Below are positions 24,485 to 32,951 of a stretch of DNA of 38,090 nt, in pieces; position 1 is the first letter of the stretch, and every line of letters begins with the position of its first letter. A program made the position numbers and the translations under genes. The notes beneath the pieces were generated by a model. It was given only the letters and a program-made list of their open reading frames with translations. It had not been told where the DNA came from and did no database searches. The DNA comes from Candidatus Desulfosporosinus nitrosoreducens (GTDB taxonomy: Bacteria; Bacillota; Desulfitobacteriia; Desulfitobacteriales; Desulfitobacteriaceae): positions 1 to 38,090 of the forward strand of contig NZ_JAVHUW010000021.1 in NCBI RefSeq assembly GCF_030954495.1. The letters run 5' to 3'.

Positions 24485-24990
24485 TTTCCACTCATCGGTT
24501 TCTCACAGCAAAAGAATTCCCCTTTTCTGAAAGTAACTTTCCCCGCAAATCTATAGCCTAGTTTTTTGTAAAAGTTTACAGCCCTCAAGTTTTTCACAAA
24601 AACGTCTAAGCGCACAGCGCCGTATTGATCCCGCTGCGCTAGCTTTTCGACGTATCTGACCAAATCCTGTGCAATCCCTTTTCCTTCATGTTTAGGATGA
24701 ACCATGAGCCTATGTACTATGGTAACTTTTGGGCTGGTATAAGTCCATTTGATTTTTTTGTATTCCGGGTCCTGATGCTCATTAAAGGCGATGCAGGCCG
24801 CTATTTCCTCAGAGTTATCGAAAAGCGCCAGATACAGAGAGCCGTTTTTTATATCCTCTAAAAATATTTCTTTATTGGGATAGACACTATCCCATTGATC
24901 GATTAAATTAACCGCCATGTTTCGGGTACAATCCCGGCATAAGGTCAGAATCTCATTCAGGTCTTTTTCCACAGCTTTGATAATTTGCAT
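24481..24990 (-). CDS. GNAT-family N-acetyltransferase
   Basis: A 169-residue acetyl-CoA-dependent acyltransferase of the GNAT fold. The acetyl-CoA loop is VHPKHEGKGIAQDLVRYVEK (about 97-116, Q/R-x-x-G-x-G/A type), preceded by the beta-4 strand VTIVHRLMV and followed by RLDVFVKNLRAVNFYKKLGY (about 125-144). The acceptor substrate is unknown. AAGGGGATTAGT precedes the ATG. It is 48 bases downstream of a second GNAT gene on the same strand. A dead duplicate of the junction between the two lies at 21.1 kb. The marR promoter begins inside its last codons. Confidence 0.88.
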   Translation of the reverse strand: MQIIKAVEKDLNEILTLCRDCTRNMAVNLIDQWDSVYPNKEIFLEDIKNGSLYLALFDNSEEIAACIAFNEHQDPEYKKIKWTYTSPKVTIVHRLMVHPKHEGKGIAQDLVRYVEKLAQRDQYGAVRLDVFVKNLRAVNFYKKLGYRFAGKVTFRKGEFFCCEKPMSGN

Positions 24991-25038
24991 ACTAATCCCC
25001 TTAATTAGGCCAATGTTTCAGTCGTTAACTATTTTTTG

Positions 25039-25596
25039 TCAGCACCATTCGTCTCGGGTTACCCCGTACATGAGGCAGTCGTCAAATTCATCCTTGTGAA
25101 GCAAATATTGCTTCAAAGTTCCTTCATATTTCATCCCGGCTTTTCTCAGGACATTTCCTGAGGAGGCGTTTTTGCTTCTGTGAAATGCTTGTACCCGATT
25201 GATTCCAATATGTCTAAAGGCGTAATCGATAACGGCTTTTAAGGCTTCGGGCGCATAGCCCTTCCCCCAGCAAGATTGTCCAATGCAGTATTCGACGTCA
25301 GCCCTTTGGTTTTGATTATTCACTAAATAAAAAGCTATCTGACCAATACTTTTATTCGCTTCTTTTAAGATGATGCTCCATCTATAAAACTCGTTATTAT
25401 TATACAGGCATAACCATTTTGCGAGCAGTCGCTCAACTTCCTCAACAGTGTTACAGACACTCTCACCATAGTTATTTTGAACTTCAGGATCATTCATCCA
25501 TAGTTCAAAGACACTTTGAGAATCCGTCAGTTCAAACCTGCGGAGAATTAGCCTTTCTGTTTCTATAGTTTGAGTACCTCTATGATTTAAAAACAT
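25039..25596 (-). CDS. GNAT acetyltransferase, RimJ/RimL-like
   Basis: A 185-residue GNAT of the RimJ/RimL/YdaF type, which acetylates ribosomal-protein N-termini or amino compounds. It has the typical opening ETERLILRRFELTDSQSVFE (about 12-31), DVEYCIGQSCWGKGYAPEAL (about 99-118, acetyl-CoA loop) and GINRVQAFHRSKNASSGNVL followed by RKAGM (about 131-155). The ribosome binding site (CAGGGTG) is weak. It forms a pair with the GNAT gene downstream. Confidence 0.9.
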   Translation of the reverse strand: MFLNHRGTQTIETERLILRRFELTDSQSVFELWMNDPEVQNNYGESVCNTVEEVERLLAKWLCLYNNNEFYRWSIILKEANKSIGQIAFYLVNNQNQRADVEYCIGQSCWGKGYAPEALKAVIDYAFRHIGINRVQAFHRSKNASSGNVLRKAGMKYEGTLKQYLLHKDEFDDCLMYGVTRDEWC

Positions 25597-25684
25597 AACG
25601 AATCACCCTGAATTTCAGCATTCCACAATTTATCTGAGAGTTCCTGCCTAAAGCTGCCGCTAAAAATAAAGAAAATATCCCGAA

Positions 25685-25703
25685 GCAGGCGGCTGCCTGG
25701 TTG
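25685..25703 (+). repeat. 19-nt dispersed repeat, copy 2
   Basis: Identical to 10487-10505; intergenic, upstream of the second GNAT gene and before the Cys-rich gene. Confidence 0.5.
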
Positions 25704-25887
25704 TTAATTTTCACACCCTCGACTATTCGGGAAAATAGCTATATTATAAACTTGTCGTGATATTTGTTCGTGCTTAAGGTGTTCTTTAAGCCGAAAACCA
25801 AAAGGTATTTGTTTGATCTCTTCTCAATTTAAAATGCCTAAGAGTCCCTTTAAAAACAGCTATAGAGCAGCAAAAGGAGAAGTTACT

Positions 25888-26478
25888 ATGTTGGCGGAGT
25901 TTGAAATTATTAGCGATCCCTTGCGCCCAAGTATTCGTACAAACCTTTGTTCGGTTTGTTGCCGGCATAAAAATACCAGCAAAAAAATAGGCTGTTGTTC
26001 CTACGAACCGGAATTCTGCCTTTTTGACTTAATCTTTTTACACCTTTATTACCCTGATATTTATGAACTGATTATGAAAAACGGTCGGATAATTGAAGGA
26101 TATAACGGAATTATGCTTGAAATGAAGGTCGGTTTAAATCAATGTCCTTTTGCCAGCAACCAAGGGTGTGTCTTACCTAAAGATGCCATGACACCGCTCT
26201 GCCGGCTCTACATATGCCGGGAAGCGGCTGTTTTTGGGCCTGCCTTAATTGAAGAGAGATTTGATGACTATTTTAAAAGCAAAGAATATGAACTAAATAA
26301 CTATTTGAATAATAAGTTGATCTATGATCAAAATTTTAACAGCACAAAGTTGCACGATTTTATAATAGAGTTTTCCCAACCTATAAAAACCATGATCGCG
26401 GAGATTGATAGAACGAAGCCAACAGTAGAAACCTATCATAGGGAAATAAATATTGAGGATTTTAAGCTGGTTCTTTAG
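25888..26478 (+). CDS. Cys-rich protein, possible metal or Fe-S cluster protein
   Basis: A 196-residue soluble protein. Cys-rich blocks LCSVCC (about 21-26), IGCCSYEPEFC (about 35-45), NQCPFASNQGCVLP (about 85-98) and LCRLYIC (about 105-111) fill the N-terminal two thirds. The spacing recalls YkgJ/UPF0153-type Cys-cluster proteins, which are thought to bind zinc or an Fe-S cluster, but I cannot assign it firmly. The tail (about 115-196) is acidic and helical. ATG 25888 was taken because AAAAGGAGA precedes it; an earlier ATG at 25813 has no site. It is a single plus-strand gene ending just before the ~130-bp hairpin element. Confidence 0.7.
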   Translation: MLAEFEIISDPLRPSIRTNLCSVCCRHKNTSKKIGCCSYEPEFCLFDLIFLHLYYPDIYELIMKNGRIIEGYNGIMLEMKVGLNQCPFASNQGCVLPKDAMTPLCRLYICREAAVFGPALIEERFDDYFKSKEYELNNYLNNKLIYDQNFNSTKLHDFIIEFSQPIKTMIAEIDRTKPTVETYHREINIEDFKLVL

Positions 26479-26485
26479 CATTTGT

Positions 26486-26614
26486 ATAAAAAAGACTTGA
26501 TTCAGGTGGAGTTTTAACTCCATCTGAATCTTAGTCGCACTTATCCAGGGACTTAGCCGCTCTTAACTCACTGCTTCCAGAAGCGGGAGTCTTAGAGCGG
26601 ATTAGTCAGCGGAT
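26486..26614 (+). repeat. ~130-bp dispersed hairpin element, copy 1
   Basis: About 96 % identical, in inverted orientation, to 33782-33912. The core shows five substitutions in 123 positions. It contains two hairpins: GATTCAGGTGGAGTT against AACTCCATCTGAATC (26499-26530) and CCGCTCT...AGAGCGG (about 26557-26600). On the minus strand the first hairpin runs into a T-rich stretch, so the element can terminate the acetyltransferase gene that reads into it (stop at 26716). Confidence 0.85.
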
Positions 26615-26715
26615 AAATTAACGGTGGAATTAAATGCCCTTTTCTGAGTAAAGATTTTGCTTTCCCACAAAAAATTGCCCCATCTTTAGATAAAATTCCG
26701 CAGCTTGGGTACTTG

Positions 26716-27141
26716 TCAGCAATCCGCCGGCTGGAGAGGAGTACGCGACATAAATTTAGATTCGACTTTTTCAAAACCAAATTGCTCGTATAGTCCATGT
26801 GCGTCTGTTGTCGCCAAGATTCCTCTTAGATTTTTAAACTCCTGGGTCTCAAGGATACATTTTATCAGCTTTTTTCCGAGTCCTTTTCCTCTGTGATTCC
26901 TATCAATATAAACATCACCAATCCAAAACATCGTTGCATAATCGGACACAACCCGCGCAAAACCAACCAAGTTTGTATCATGATATACACCATAACAAAA
27001 CGAATTCATTATAGTTTTCTCGATCAGTTCTTTTGCCCGGTCTTTAGCCCAGTAGCTATCCGCTAAAAACTCTTTAACTCGATCCACCGCTATCAAAGTT
27101 TTATCGGTTTCTATCGTATAACCTTCAAAACTCCATTTCAT
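26716..27141 (-). CDS. GNAT-family N-acetyltransferase
   Basis: About 141 residues, compact GNAT. The acetyl-CoA loop is VYIDRNHRGKGLGKKLIKCI (about 77-96), followed by LRGILATTDAHGLYEQFGFE (about 105-124); the substrate is unknown. The start was set at ATG 27141, twelve bases after AAAGGA, because the following MKWSFEGYTIETDK is the usual beginning of this type. The frame is open 20 codons further upstream without a better site. Its transcript runs into the ~130-bp hairpin element. Confidence 0.85.
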   Translation of the reverse strand: MKWSFEGYTIETDKTLIAVDRVKEFLADSYWAKDRAKELIEKTIMNSFCYGVYHDTNLVGFARVVSDYATMFWIGDVYIDRNHRGKGLGKKLIKCILETQEFKNLRGILATTDAHGLYEQFGFEKVESKFMSRTPLQPADC

Positions 27142-27289
27142 TTTTATGACCATTCCTTTCGCTGCAAGGCACAAAACAGCAGTTTCAGACTTATCTTCCA
27201 CAATCGATAATAATAACTATTGCTTTGGGCATTGACAAACCTTGCGTTTAAACATGACACGAGGTTTAATTTTTTCTATTCTAGCAGCA

Positions 27290-28378
27290 TTAGTTATAAA
27301 CAATCCCATGAATCTCTCTGAATCCAAGGCCAGGCGTATCTTCGATAGTTATTTGGGAATTATCGAATAAGGCGCCGCCCTCTATGGGGTCTTCCTGACA
27401 TAACACCGGGCCGTCCAGATCTACTTTTGTGACAATGCTTTTGGCTGCTGCCAAGTGTACCGCTGCTGTAACGCTTATTTTGCTTTCCAGCATACAGCCA
27501 ACCATGCATTCCACACCGTAAAGTTCGGCTACGGAGCAAATCTTTAAGGCGTTATGAATTCCTCCGGTTTTCATTAATTTTATGTTAATGAGGTCTGCAG
27601 CGCGCATTTGTATGATTTTGATAGCATCCATAGGGGAAAATACACTTTCATCGGCAAGTACAGGGATGGACACATGGTCTGTAACTAATTTGAGTCCCTC
27701 CAAATCATGAGCAGGTACAGGTTGTTCCACCAATTCGATGTTTAAGCCTGCATCTTCCATCTTTCTCAAAGTATAAATAGCTTCCTTGGCGCGCCAGCCT
27801 TGATTAGCATCTATTCTAAGATCTGCGTCATATCCTACGGCCTTTCTGATAGCCTTCATCCGTTGAATATCCATAGCTGCATCTTTTCCCACTTTGATCT
27901 TTAAAGTTTTGTAGCCTTCCTTAATGGCTGCCAGGCTATCTTCCGCCATTTCTTCCGGGCTATTGACACTGATTGTTATATCTGTGGTAATTTCTTTTCG
28001 ATATCCTCCCAAAAGTTTATATAATGGAGCGTTGTACAATTGCCCATAAAGGTCATGCAGGGCAATGTCCAACGCTGCCTTGGCACTTGTGTTTTTAACA
28101 ACCGCTTTATCCAGCTTAAGCATAATTTCTTCAAAATTCTCAAGATCCAAGCCAATCAAGGTTTTTTTGATATGATCTTCAATAGCTCCGATGATGGCCC
28201 CTGTGGTATCCCCCGTAATCACTCCGGTTGGCGGTGCTTCTCCATAGCCGGCATGTCCTGTGTCGGTTATTACTTTAACAACGACGTCTTCCACACTGTA
28301 CACTGATCTCAATGCTGTTTTGAAGGGCCTTTTCAGGGGAATGGATATATGCCCGATCTTAATGTCAGTTATTTTCAC
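27290..28378 (-). CDS. dipeptide epimerase-like enolase-superfamily enzyme
   Basis: A 362-residue muconate-lactonizing-enzyme/dipeptide-epimerase type protein of the enolase superfamily. Acid/base lysines TLKIKVG (about 158-164) and IKLMKTGG (about 262-269), and metal ligands RIDANQGW (~188-195), VEQPV (~216-220) and ADES (~241-244) are all present, as is GCMLES near residue 296. Enzymes with this pattern epimerise L-Ala-D/L-Glu and related dipeptides from cell-wall turnover. GTG 28378 lies eight bases after AGGAGG and is preferred over the TTG two codons upstream, which is only two bases from it. No peptidase or transporter is adjacent. Confidence 0.9.
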   Translation of the reverse strand: MKITDIKIGHISIPLKRPFKTALRSVYSVEDVVVKVITDTGHAGYGEAPPTGVITGDTTGAIIGAIEDHIKKTLIGLDLENFEEIMLKLDKAVVKNTSAKAALDIALHDLYGQLYNAPLYKLLGGYRKEITTDITISVNSPEEMAEDSLAAIKEGYKTLKIKVGKDAAMDIQRMKAIRKAVGYDADLRIDANQGWRAKEAIYTLRKMEDAGLNIELVEQPVPAHDLEGLKLVTDHVSIPVLADESVFSPMDAIKIIQMRAADLINIKLMKTGGIHNALKICSVAELYGVECMVGCMLESKISVTAAVHLAAAKSIVTKVDLDGPVLCQEDPIEGGALFDNSQITIEDTPGLGFREIHGIVYN

Positions 28379-28384
28379 TGTCAA

Positions 28385-28934
28385 CGCCTCCTCAAATAAT
28401 CCCTCAATAATTAAAATAAGCTTGGCATTTGCCGCGTACCTGTAAGCAACAGAAGTTCTGCCGCGACTTGGGCTTCACTTCTCTATTTAAGCACAAAAAT
28501 CACAGATAGCCTAAGAGAAGTTAAGCCCTTGAGTGCCAGAAATAGGATAACTTTAATGCTATCTTGCCATTCATCCTCTCGAATGCGCACTATTCTTACA
28601 ATTATTAGAACTTCTCTGATTTGAGTAAAGCAGATGCGGATACTCATGCTTGTTATCTCAGGATTTGCTTGGGACACCTAGAAGAAAATTGTTAGAAAGT
28701 TAATATAAACCACTCCGGAGTGTAAGCCGCGTTGGTCTGATTAGCTGCTTAATATTGAACTAAAGTAATTACATTGTTTATGTAATCAATAATGTTTCTC
28801 ATTTATAATAACAACTTTAATTAACTGGCAGAAATAAAATCAAACGATTCTTCTATGCTCCAAAAACCAAGAGTCAGTCTATTTTTACCACCATTTTCTG
28901 CCCAAAACTCTGAGCATTCTGCCCGGAAAAATGC
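28385..28934. other. long intergenic region without a recognised gene
   Basis: About 550 bases. On the minus strand a 64-codon open frame (28483-28677) has no ribosome binding site and an unconvincing composition. ATTACAT-TGTTT-ATGTAAT (28768-28786) is a perfect small dyad that could be an operator or short hairpin. The rest is A/T-rich and featureless to me until the promoter of the DUF3793 gene. Confidence 0.4.
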
Positions 28935-28993
28935 TTTACAAAAAACTAAAAATGGAGTAAAATTTGCATAACAAATGATAACCGTTATCATTT
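28935..28993 (+). promoter_or_regulatory. promoter with Fur box for the DUF3793 gene
   Basis: TTTACA (28935-28940) and TAAAAT (28958-28963) are 17 bases apart. Just downstream of the expected start lies a 21-bp dyad (28973-28993) with perfect 10-bp arms AAATGATAAC and GTTATCATTT, an excellent Fur-type box. Confidence 0.7.
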
Positions 28994-29127
28994 ATCTCTA
29001 AGGATCTTTTTTTTCCGCTGAAAATTAACCGGCAGTTATCTGGTTATCTGGTTACACTTATGTTGTAGAAAGGATTTGTTAATGATTAGGCCTTACAAAA
29101 AAGAACATTGCAAAGGGGGAATTCCTA

Positions 29128-29772
29128 ATGGAGGAAAATTCCATTTTGGAAGAAAAACAAGTCTTTAAGCAACTAGAAGGAATCTTGAATTTGCTTGACA
29201 GGAAACCTTACTATAATAATTATCTCATCCGTTTATTAGACCTTATTGGTGCTACGATATTAGGCGTTAAACCTGCCGAATTGTTGAACATACCCGTTAA
29301 CGAAGGCGAGACAAAAAATTCGCCTTGGGAAGAATGCAGAGCCTTTCTCGGGTTGGAAAAAAGTATAGAGTTCAGAGAGATTAAAACAAAGAATGAAAGA
29401 ATTCAAGTTTTATTTTATCATTGCGCTTCTTTGGATAAAACGCTTCGCAGCAAAGCAAACTTAAAGTTTCTTCGCCAAATAGGCTATCCGGAACCATATT
29501 CTTTAGAAGTCTATGTTGATTTTTTAGTTAAGAGGTTAAATCAAGGTGATTTTCCTCATGAGGTAGGAATATTTCTAGGTTACCCTTTAAAGGACGTACT
29601 TGGTTTTATAGGACACCCTTCCTTGCGCTTAGTCAAAACACAGGGATGGAAAATATATGGCAATGAGAAACTATCCGTCAATAAATATCAAAGCTTTATT
29701 CAAGCACGCACAAAAGTAAAAGGCTTTATTGATTCACTCCATAGCCAGGGAATATACTCGCACCTGCATTGA
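29128..29772 (+). CDS. DUF3793 family protein
   Basis: A 214-residue soluble protein of the DUF3793 type. The family is found in anaerobic Firmicutes, often beside flavodoxin genes and under iron control; no reaction is known. Typical elements are GATILGVKPAELLNI (about 51-65), VLFYHCASLDKTL (about 94-106), FLRQIGYP (about 114-121) and FPHEVGIFLGYPLKDVLGFI (about 142-161). The strong Fur box and promoter in front support iron repression. AAAGGGGGAATTCCTA precedes the ATG. The usual flavodoxin partner is not found behind it. Confidence 0.85.
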   Translation: MEENSILEEKQVFKQLEGILNLLDRKPYYNNYLIRLLDLIGATILGVKPAELLNIPVNEGETKNSPWEECRAFLGLEKSIEFREIKTKNERIQVLFYHCASLDKTLRSKANLKFLRQIGYPEPYSLEVYVDFLVKRLNQGDFPHEVGIFLGYPLKDVLGFIGHPSLRLVKTQGWKIYGNEKLSVNKYQSFIQARTKVKGFIDSLHSQGIYSHLH

Positions 29773-29840
29773 TCCAGCTTTCCCCATTAATGATAACAGG
29801 ATGCTTAAGTCCAAGGAGGTGGCAAGAAATAAATCATTCA

Positions 29841-29990
29841 ATGATTAAAAAAACACACTTTAAATCTGTTTGCAGAGGGGTGTGGCTGATAAAGTATGAA
29901 CGTCATGATAATGTAATTTATCTTTCTTGGGCTTCTAACGGAATGATTAATAAATGCTGGTGGGCTTCTCCCGGCATACCGCGGGGATAA
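29841..29990 (+). CDS. possible small protein or remnant after DUF3793
   Basis: A 49-residue frame, MIKKTHFKSVCRGVWLIKYE and so on to ...GIPRG, follows the DUF3793 gene on the same strand. A perfect AAGGAGGT lies about 20 bases too far upstream of its ATG. Either it is a small gene with an odd leader or the AAGGAGGT belonged to a lost gene. No family recognised. Confidence 0.25.
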   Translation: MIKKTHFKSVCRGVWLIKYERHDNVIYLSWASNGMINKCWWASPGIPRG

Positions 29991-30021
29991 AAATCATGTT
30001 CGTCCCTTGCACTTTCTGGTT

Positions 30022-30624
30022 CTATAAGAAAGTTGTTTTTTCTATTTCCGGTAACAATTCATAAACTGACCTGCCAATTGCCTCCTCAAGCTTTCTCTTA
30101 ATTTCGAAGGTAGCCTCCCATTTTAAAACCGAAAGGTTATTGACCCCATATCTCAAGGCAACGTCTACCAAGCGTTTCTCAAGTAAGCAAAACCCTTTAG
30201 ATGTTGCTAAAGCATCACATAATTGAATCAACTCATCATATTCGGTGTAATTGATCTCTGAGATGTATTTTCCAATAAACTCCGTTTCTTCCGCATTGCA
30301 ATCATTGTTTCCGGAGTATGAGTCGATATTTTTTAAAGGAAAGGAATGCGTAAGGCAAATTCGAGCACAATCCTCATAACCCCTGGCACTTAAAAAATTG
30401 TACCCATCTATAATGTGACGCATATAGGATATCCCGCAGCGCCTGCCGATATCATGAAGATATCCCAGGATATAGGCAATTTCCGGCTCAAGCCTCTTAT
30501 GTTTGTTGGCAATGTATCGGGCTGCTTCAGCAGTATAGATTGAATGGGCAACCCAGGGTCCGGGATTATGTGTCCCCGCTTCAGACAATAGGCACTTAGA
30601 CTCTTCGATGCTTGGAATGTTCAT
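30022..30624 (-). CDS. HD-domain phosphohydrolase-like protein
   Basis: A 200-residue HD-domain protein. The metal site is visible as H of VAHSIYTAEAA (about 26), the HD pair of ILGYLHDIGRR (about 52-62) and the later Asp of QLCDALA (about 135-141), with MRHIIDGYNFL between. Such stand-alone HD proteins hydrolyse phosphate mono- or diesters, often of nucleotides; the substrate is not known. ATG 30624, eight bases after GGAG of AAAGGAG, is preferred to the ATG two codons upstream, which lies too close. It begins 52 bases after a nucleotidyltransferase-like gene on the same strand and may form a unit with it. Confidence 0.85.
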   Translation of the reverse strand: MNIPSIEESKCLLSEAGTHNPGPWVAHSIYTAEAARYIANKHKRLEPEIAYILGYLHDIGRRCGISYMRHIIDGYNFLSARGYEDCARICLTHSFPLKNIDSYSGNNDCNAEETEFIGKYISEINYTEYDELIQLCDALATSKGFCLLEKRLVDVALRYGVNNLSVLKWEATFEIKRKLEEAIGRSVYELLPEIEKTTFL

Positions 30625-30676
30625 GGGCATTCTCCTTTCTCCAAATTCGAATAGGTTGCCGCGTTTTCTTGTGTTG

Positions 30677-31255
30677 TTAGCCGTCTATTATCCTTACCTG
30701 GGGCCATTTGTGCAAAATTTCTTTCTCAATGAAACGTTTACGAAATAACTCCAGAGTAACTCTTTTCGGATTGCGCCGCAGCGTCATACGAAATAAGTCC
30801 TCTAAGCCAAAGGGAGCGCAGATATAAAGCTCCTCATGAGGCAACAGTCTGACTCCTATACTCGTTGCTGTTTCCGGCCATGTGGACACCGCCTCTTCAA
30901 TAGATTCCAGAGGCTGGACACTATAACCAAAATACTTTTCAAACCAAAGGTGAACGGCTGCCTGATTTGTCACTTCCCACGGAACCTCCGGCAGTTTTTC
31001 TTTTAATTCTTCTAAAATTATTTGATCGTGGCTTGGGCTTAGCTCTGAGGCATTGAAATAAACCACGTCCACATCTTTAACTGGTGTGGCTTTCTTATAC
31101 CCATGGAGATGATCCCAAACCAAAGTTCGTATAACTCCCGCACCTATAAACCAGTCAGGAAGTTTAAGCTCCTGTACTGCCCGCAGAAGTTTCATAAACC
31201 AATCATTTTTCAAAATCAAAGTTTTTAATTCTTGTTCATAGTTTGGTTCAGACAA
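30677..31255 (-). CDS. nucleotidyltransferase family protein (DUF925-like)
   Basis: A 192-residue protein of the NTP_transf-6/DUF925 type, a minimal nucleotidyltransferase fold. Seen are WFIGAGVIRTLVWD (about 35-48), the metal-binding PVKDVDVVYF (about 58-67), EVTNQAAVHLWF (about 93-104) and GLEDLFRMTLRRNP (about 150-163). It may transfer an adenyl group to an unknown acceptor. Translation starts at TTG 31255, five bases after GGAGGGG. It sits between a GNAT gene and an HD gene on the same strand, each about 40-50 bases away. Confidence 0.85.
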   Translation of the reverse strand: MSEPNYEQELKTLILKNDWFMKLLRAVQELKLPDWFIGAGVIRTLVWDHLHGYKKATPVKDVDVVYFNASELSPSHDQIILEELKEKLPEVPWEVTNQAAVHLWFEKYFGYSVQPLESIEEAVSTWPETATSIGVRLLPHEELYICAPFGLEDLFRMTLRRNPKRVTLELFRKRFIEKEILHKWPQVRIIDG

Positions 31256-31293
31256 AACCGCCCCTCCGATACTGTTTTAAATACTGACTTGAA

Positions 31294-31719
31294 TTAGTTT
31301 AACATTTTAATAAAATATTTGGGAGACTCTGTGAAGCCCTGACGCAGATAAAACCGGTGTGCAGCTGCTCTTCTCGAATTGCAATGGACTTCAATTCTGT
31401 CACATTTCCTATTTGTGGCGATAGCGGTACAATACTCTTCAATTTCACGTCCGATCCCCCTGTCCCTCATTTTCTCCTCAATGGCAAAATAGCTTATCCT
31501 TGCAAAATCCCCTTCTAAAGCTAATTGGGGAATAAAGTGAAGCGATATAACGGCCACAACCTCAGTTCCCGAATCATAAACTAAAAGTTCTTCGTCGGGG
31601 TCGTTGAGCAAAGTTGATAATTTTACTTTCAAAAATGAACCCCTAGTTGGATAACCAAGCTGTTCCAAAAGGATCTGTATCTTTTCCCAATCAGCGGTTT
31701 TAGCTTTCCGTACGCCCAA
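31294..31719 (-). CDS. GNAT-family N-acetyltransferase
   Basis: A 141-residue GNAT of the aminoglycoside-acetyltransferase-like small type. The core is ISYFAIEEKMRDRGIGREIE (about 74-93) with the R-x-x-G-x-G acetyl-CoA loop, then CDRIEVHCNSRRAAAHRFYL and RQGF (about 104-127). Translation starts at TTG 31719, five bases after GAGGGG. The substrate is unknown. It is first in a row of three minus-strand genes (GNAT, nucleotidyltransferase, HD protein). Confidence 0.88.
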   Translation of the reverse strand: MGVRKAKTADWEKIQILLEQLGYPTRGSFLKVKLSTLLNDPDEELLVYDSGTEVVAVISLHFIPQLALEGDFARISYFAIEEKMRDRGIGREIEEYCTAIATNRKCDRIEVHCNSRRAAAHRFYLRQGFTESPKYFIKMLN

Positions 31720-31850
31720 TGTTTCCCCTCATTTCTTTAGGTGGATTTCACTCCATGAGTTTACTTAGACGGCACTGCCGGATCGGCCTTCTTTTTGTTC
31801 AGCAGATCAAGTGAGAACAATGTAACTGTAACCAGGACTTAAAGCGTCTC

Positions 31851-32669
31851 TTATAATTTCTGAGCAATAATCTTATTCATGGCATGCTTATGGGGTATCC
31901 CAGAGGAATTGCAATCAAAAATCACTTCCGAACACTCTTGAATCAGCCAATCATGGTAATATGTAAACAATTCTCCCGAAATCCACTGGCAAGATGCCGG
32001 TTCTTTTTTCGGAGCAGGAGCAATAAACGGTTTTTTTACAAAAACGTTGAAGACATGCAGTCCGCCAGGGTTTGTAAACTGTTTATAATTGCTGAATATT
32101 TCCTGGCGCAAAGACGGTTTTATATAATGCAAAACGCCGCTGGAATAAAGAATATCAAATTTACCAGACAAACGGTAATCTAAAAGATCAGACTTAAACA
32201 CTTTAAGATGTACTCCGGCTTTTTCGGCAAGTCTTTGGGTTTTTTCGATGCCGGCATTCGAAATATCAAATGCGGTGACATCGTAGCCATTTCTGGCAAA
32301 GAATACAGAATCTTTCCCTTCCCCACAGCCAATATCCAACAATTTAAGAGGGCGTGAAGGGGGTAATAGCTCAAGAACTTTCAGGCAAATTTTTGCGGGT
32401 TCAAGACCCCAATAGTAATCAGGTAGTTTATATTCTTCCTCATAAATAGTTACCGCTTTGTCATGTGAGGCATAGCCAAAGAGTTTATCAATACTAATCC
32501 CCAGTTCTTGAGACAATCTTGGCAATAATGAACTATCCGGCAGAGCTTGCGCCGTTTCCCATTTGGAAACCGCTTGAAAGGTTATACCGAGTTTCTTAGC
32601 TAAATCCTCTTGTGTAAATCCTTTCTCTTTCCTGTACCTGCAAATATTCCTAGCCAATTCAGCATTCAT
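31851..32669 (-). CDS. HTH-methyltransferase fusion protein
   Basis: About 272 residues in two domains. The N-terminal Cro/XRE helix-turn-helix (about 3-60) reads RYRKEKGFTQEDLAKKLGIT, then FQAVSKWETAQALPD. The C-terminal class I S-adenosylmethionine methyltransferase is of TehB/UbiE-like fold, with motif I KLLDIGCGEGKDSVFFA (about 108-124), then VTAFDIS (~131-137) and YSSGVLHYI (~174-182). The fusion suggests a DNA-bound regulator that also methylates, or senses through, a small molecule such as a metalloid oxyanion. ATG 32669 follows AAGGAGC by nine bases; a GTG three codons upstream is too close to it. The gene is single. Confidence 0.85.
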   Translation of the reverse strand: MNAELARNICRYRKEKGFTQEDLAKKLGITFQAVSKWETAQALPDSSLLPRLSQELGISIDKLFGYASHDKAVTIYEEEYKLPDYYWGLEPAKICLKVLELLPPSRPLKLLDIGCGEGKDSVFFARNGYDVTAFDISNAGIEKTQRLAEKAGVHLKVFKSDLLDYRLSGKFDILYSSGVLHYIKPSLRQEIFSNYKQFTNPGGLHVFNVFVKKPFIAPAPKKEPASCQWISGELFTYYHDWLIQECSEVIFDCNSSGIPHKHAMNKIIAQKL

Positions 32670-32874
32670 CTCTTTCACGCTCCTTCAAGACCAATTTTAT
32701 TGTTTTGAAAAGAGCGTTTCAATAACTTGACAGTTTACATTCTAAAAAGCTCAACCCCTAGTTGAAATTTCAATTTTCCCGGCCTTGTCGACGTGTCTTT
32801 TCATTGATATATCAATCTTTCCACATCTTTCCTCTCTTTCCTCCTTCAATCAGAGAAATAAGCTAATTTCTATC

Positions 32875-32922
32875 TTGACAAAAATACAAAGGTACCTTTA
32901 TAATACTTCATGAAGGTACCTT
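32875..32922 (+). promoter_or_regulatory. consensus promoter with two MarR-type operators
   Basis: TTGACA (32875-32880) and TATAAT (32899-32904) are 18 bases apart. The palindrome AAGGTACCTT occurs in the spacer (32889-32898) and again downstream (32913-32922), centres 24 bases apart. Both lie just before a MarR gene, so autorepression is likely. Confidence 0.7.
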
Positions 32923-32951
32923 TATATTAAAAATGAAAGCGAGGAAGAGCA

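Noticed and set aside
28483..28677. 64-codon minus-strand frame in the long intergenic region
   Set aside because: No ribosome binding site before its start and no recognisable pattern; composition not convincing.
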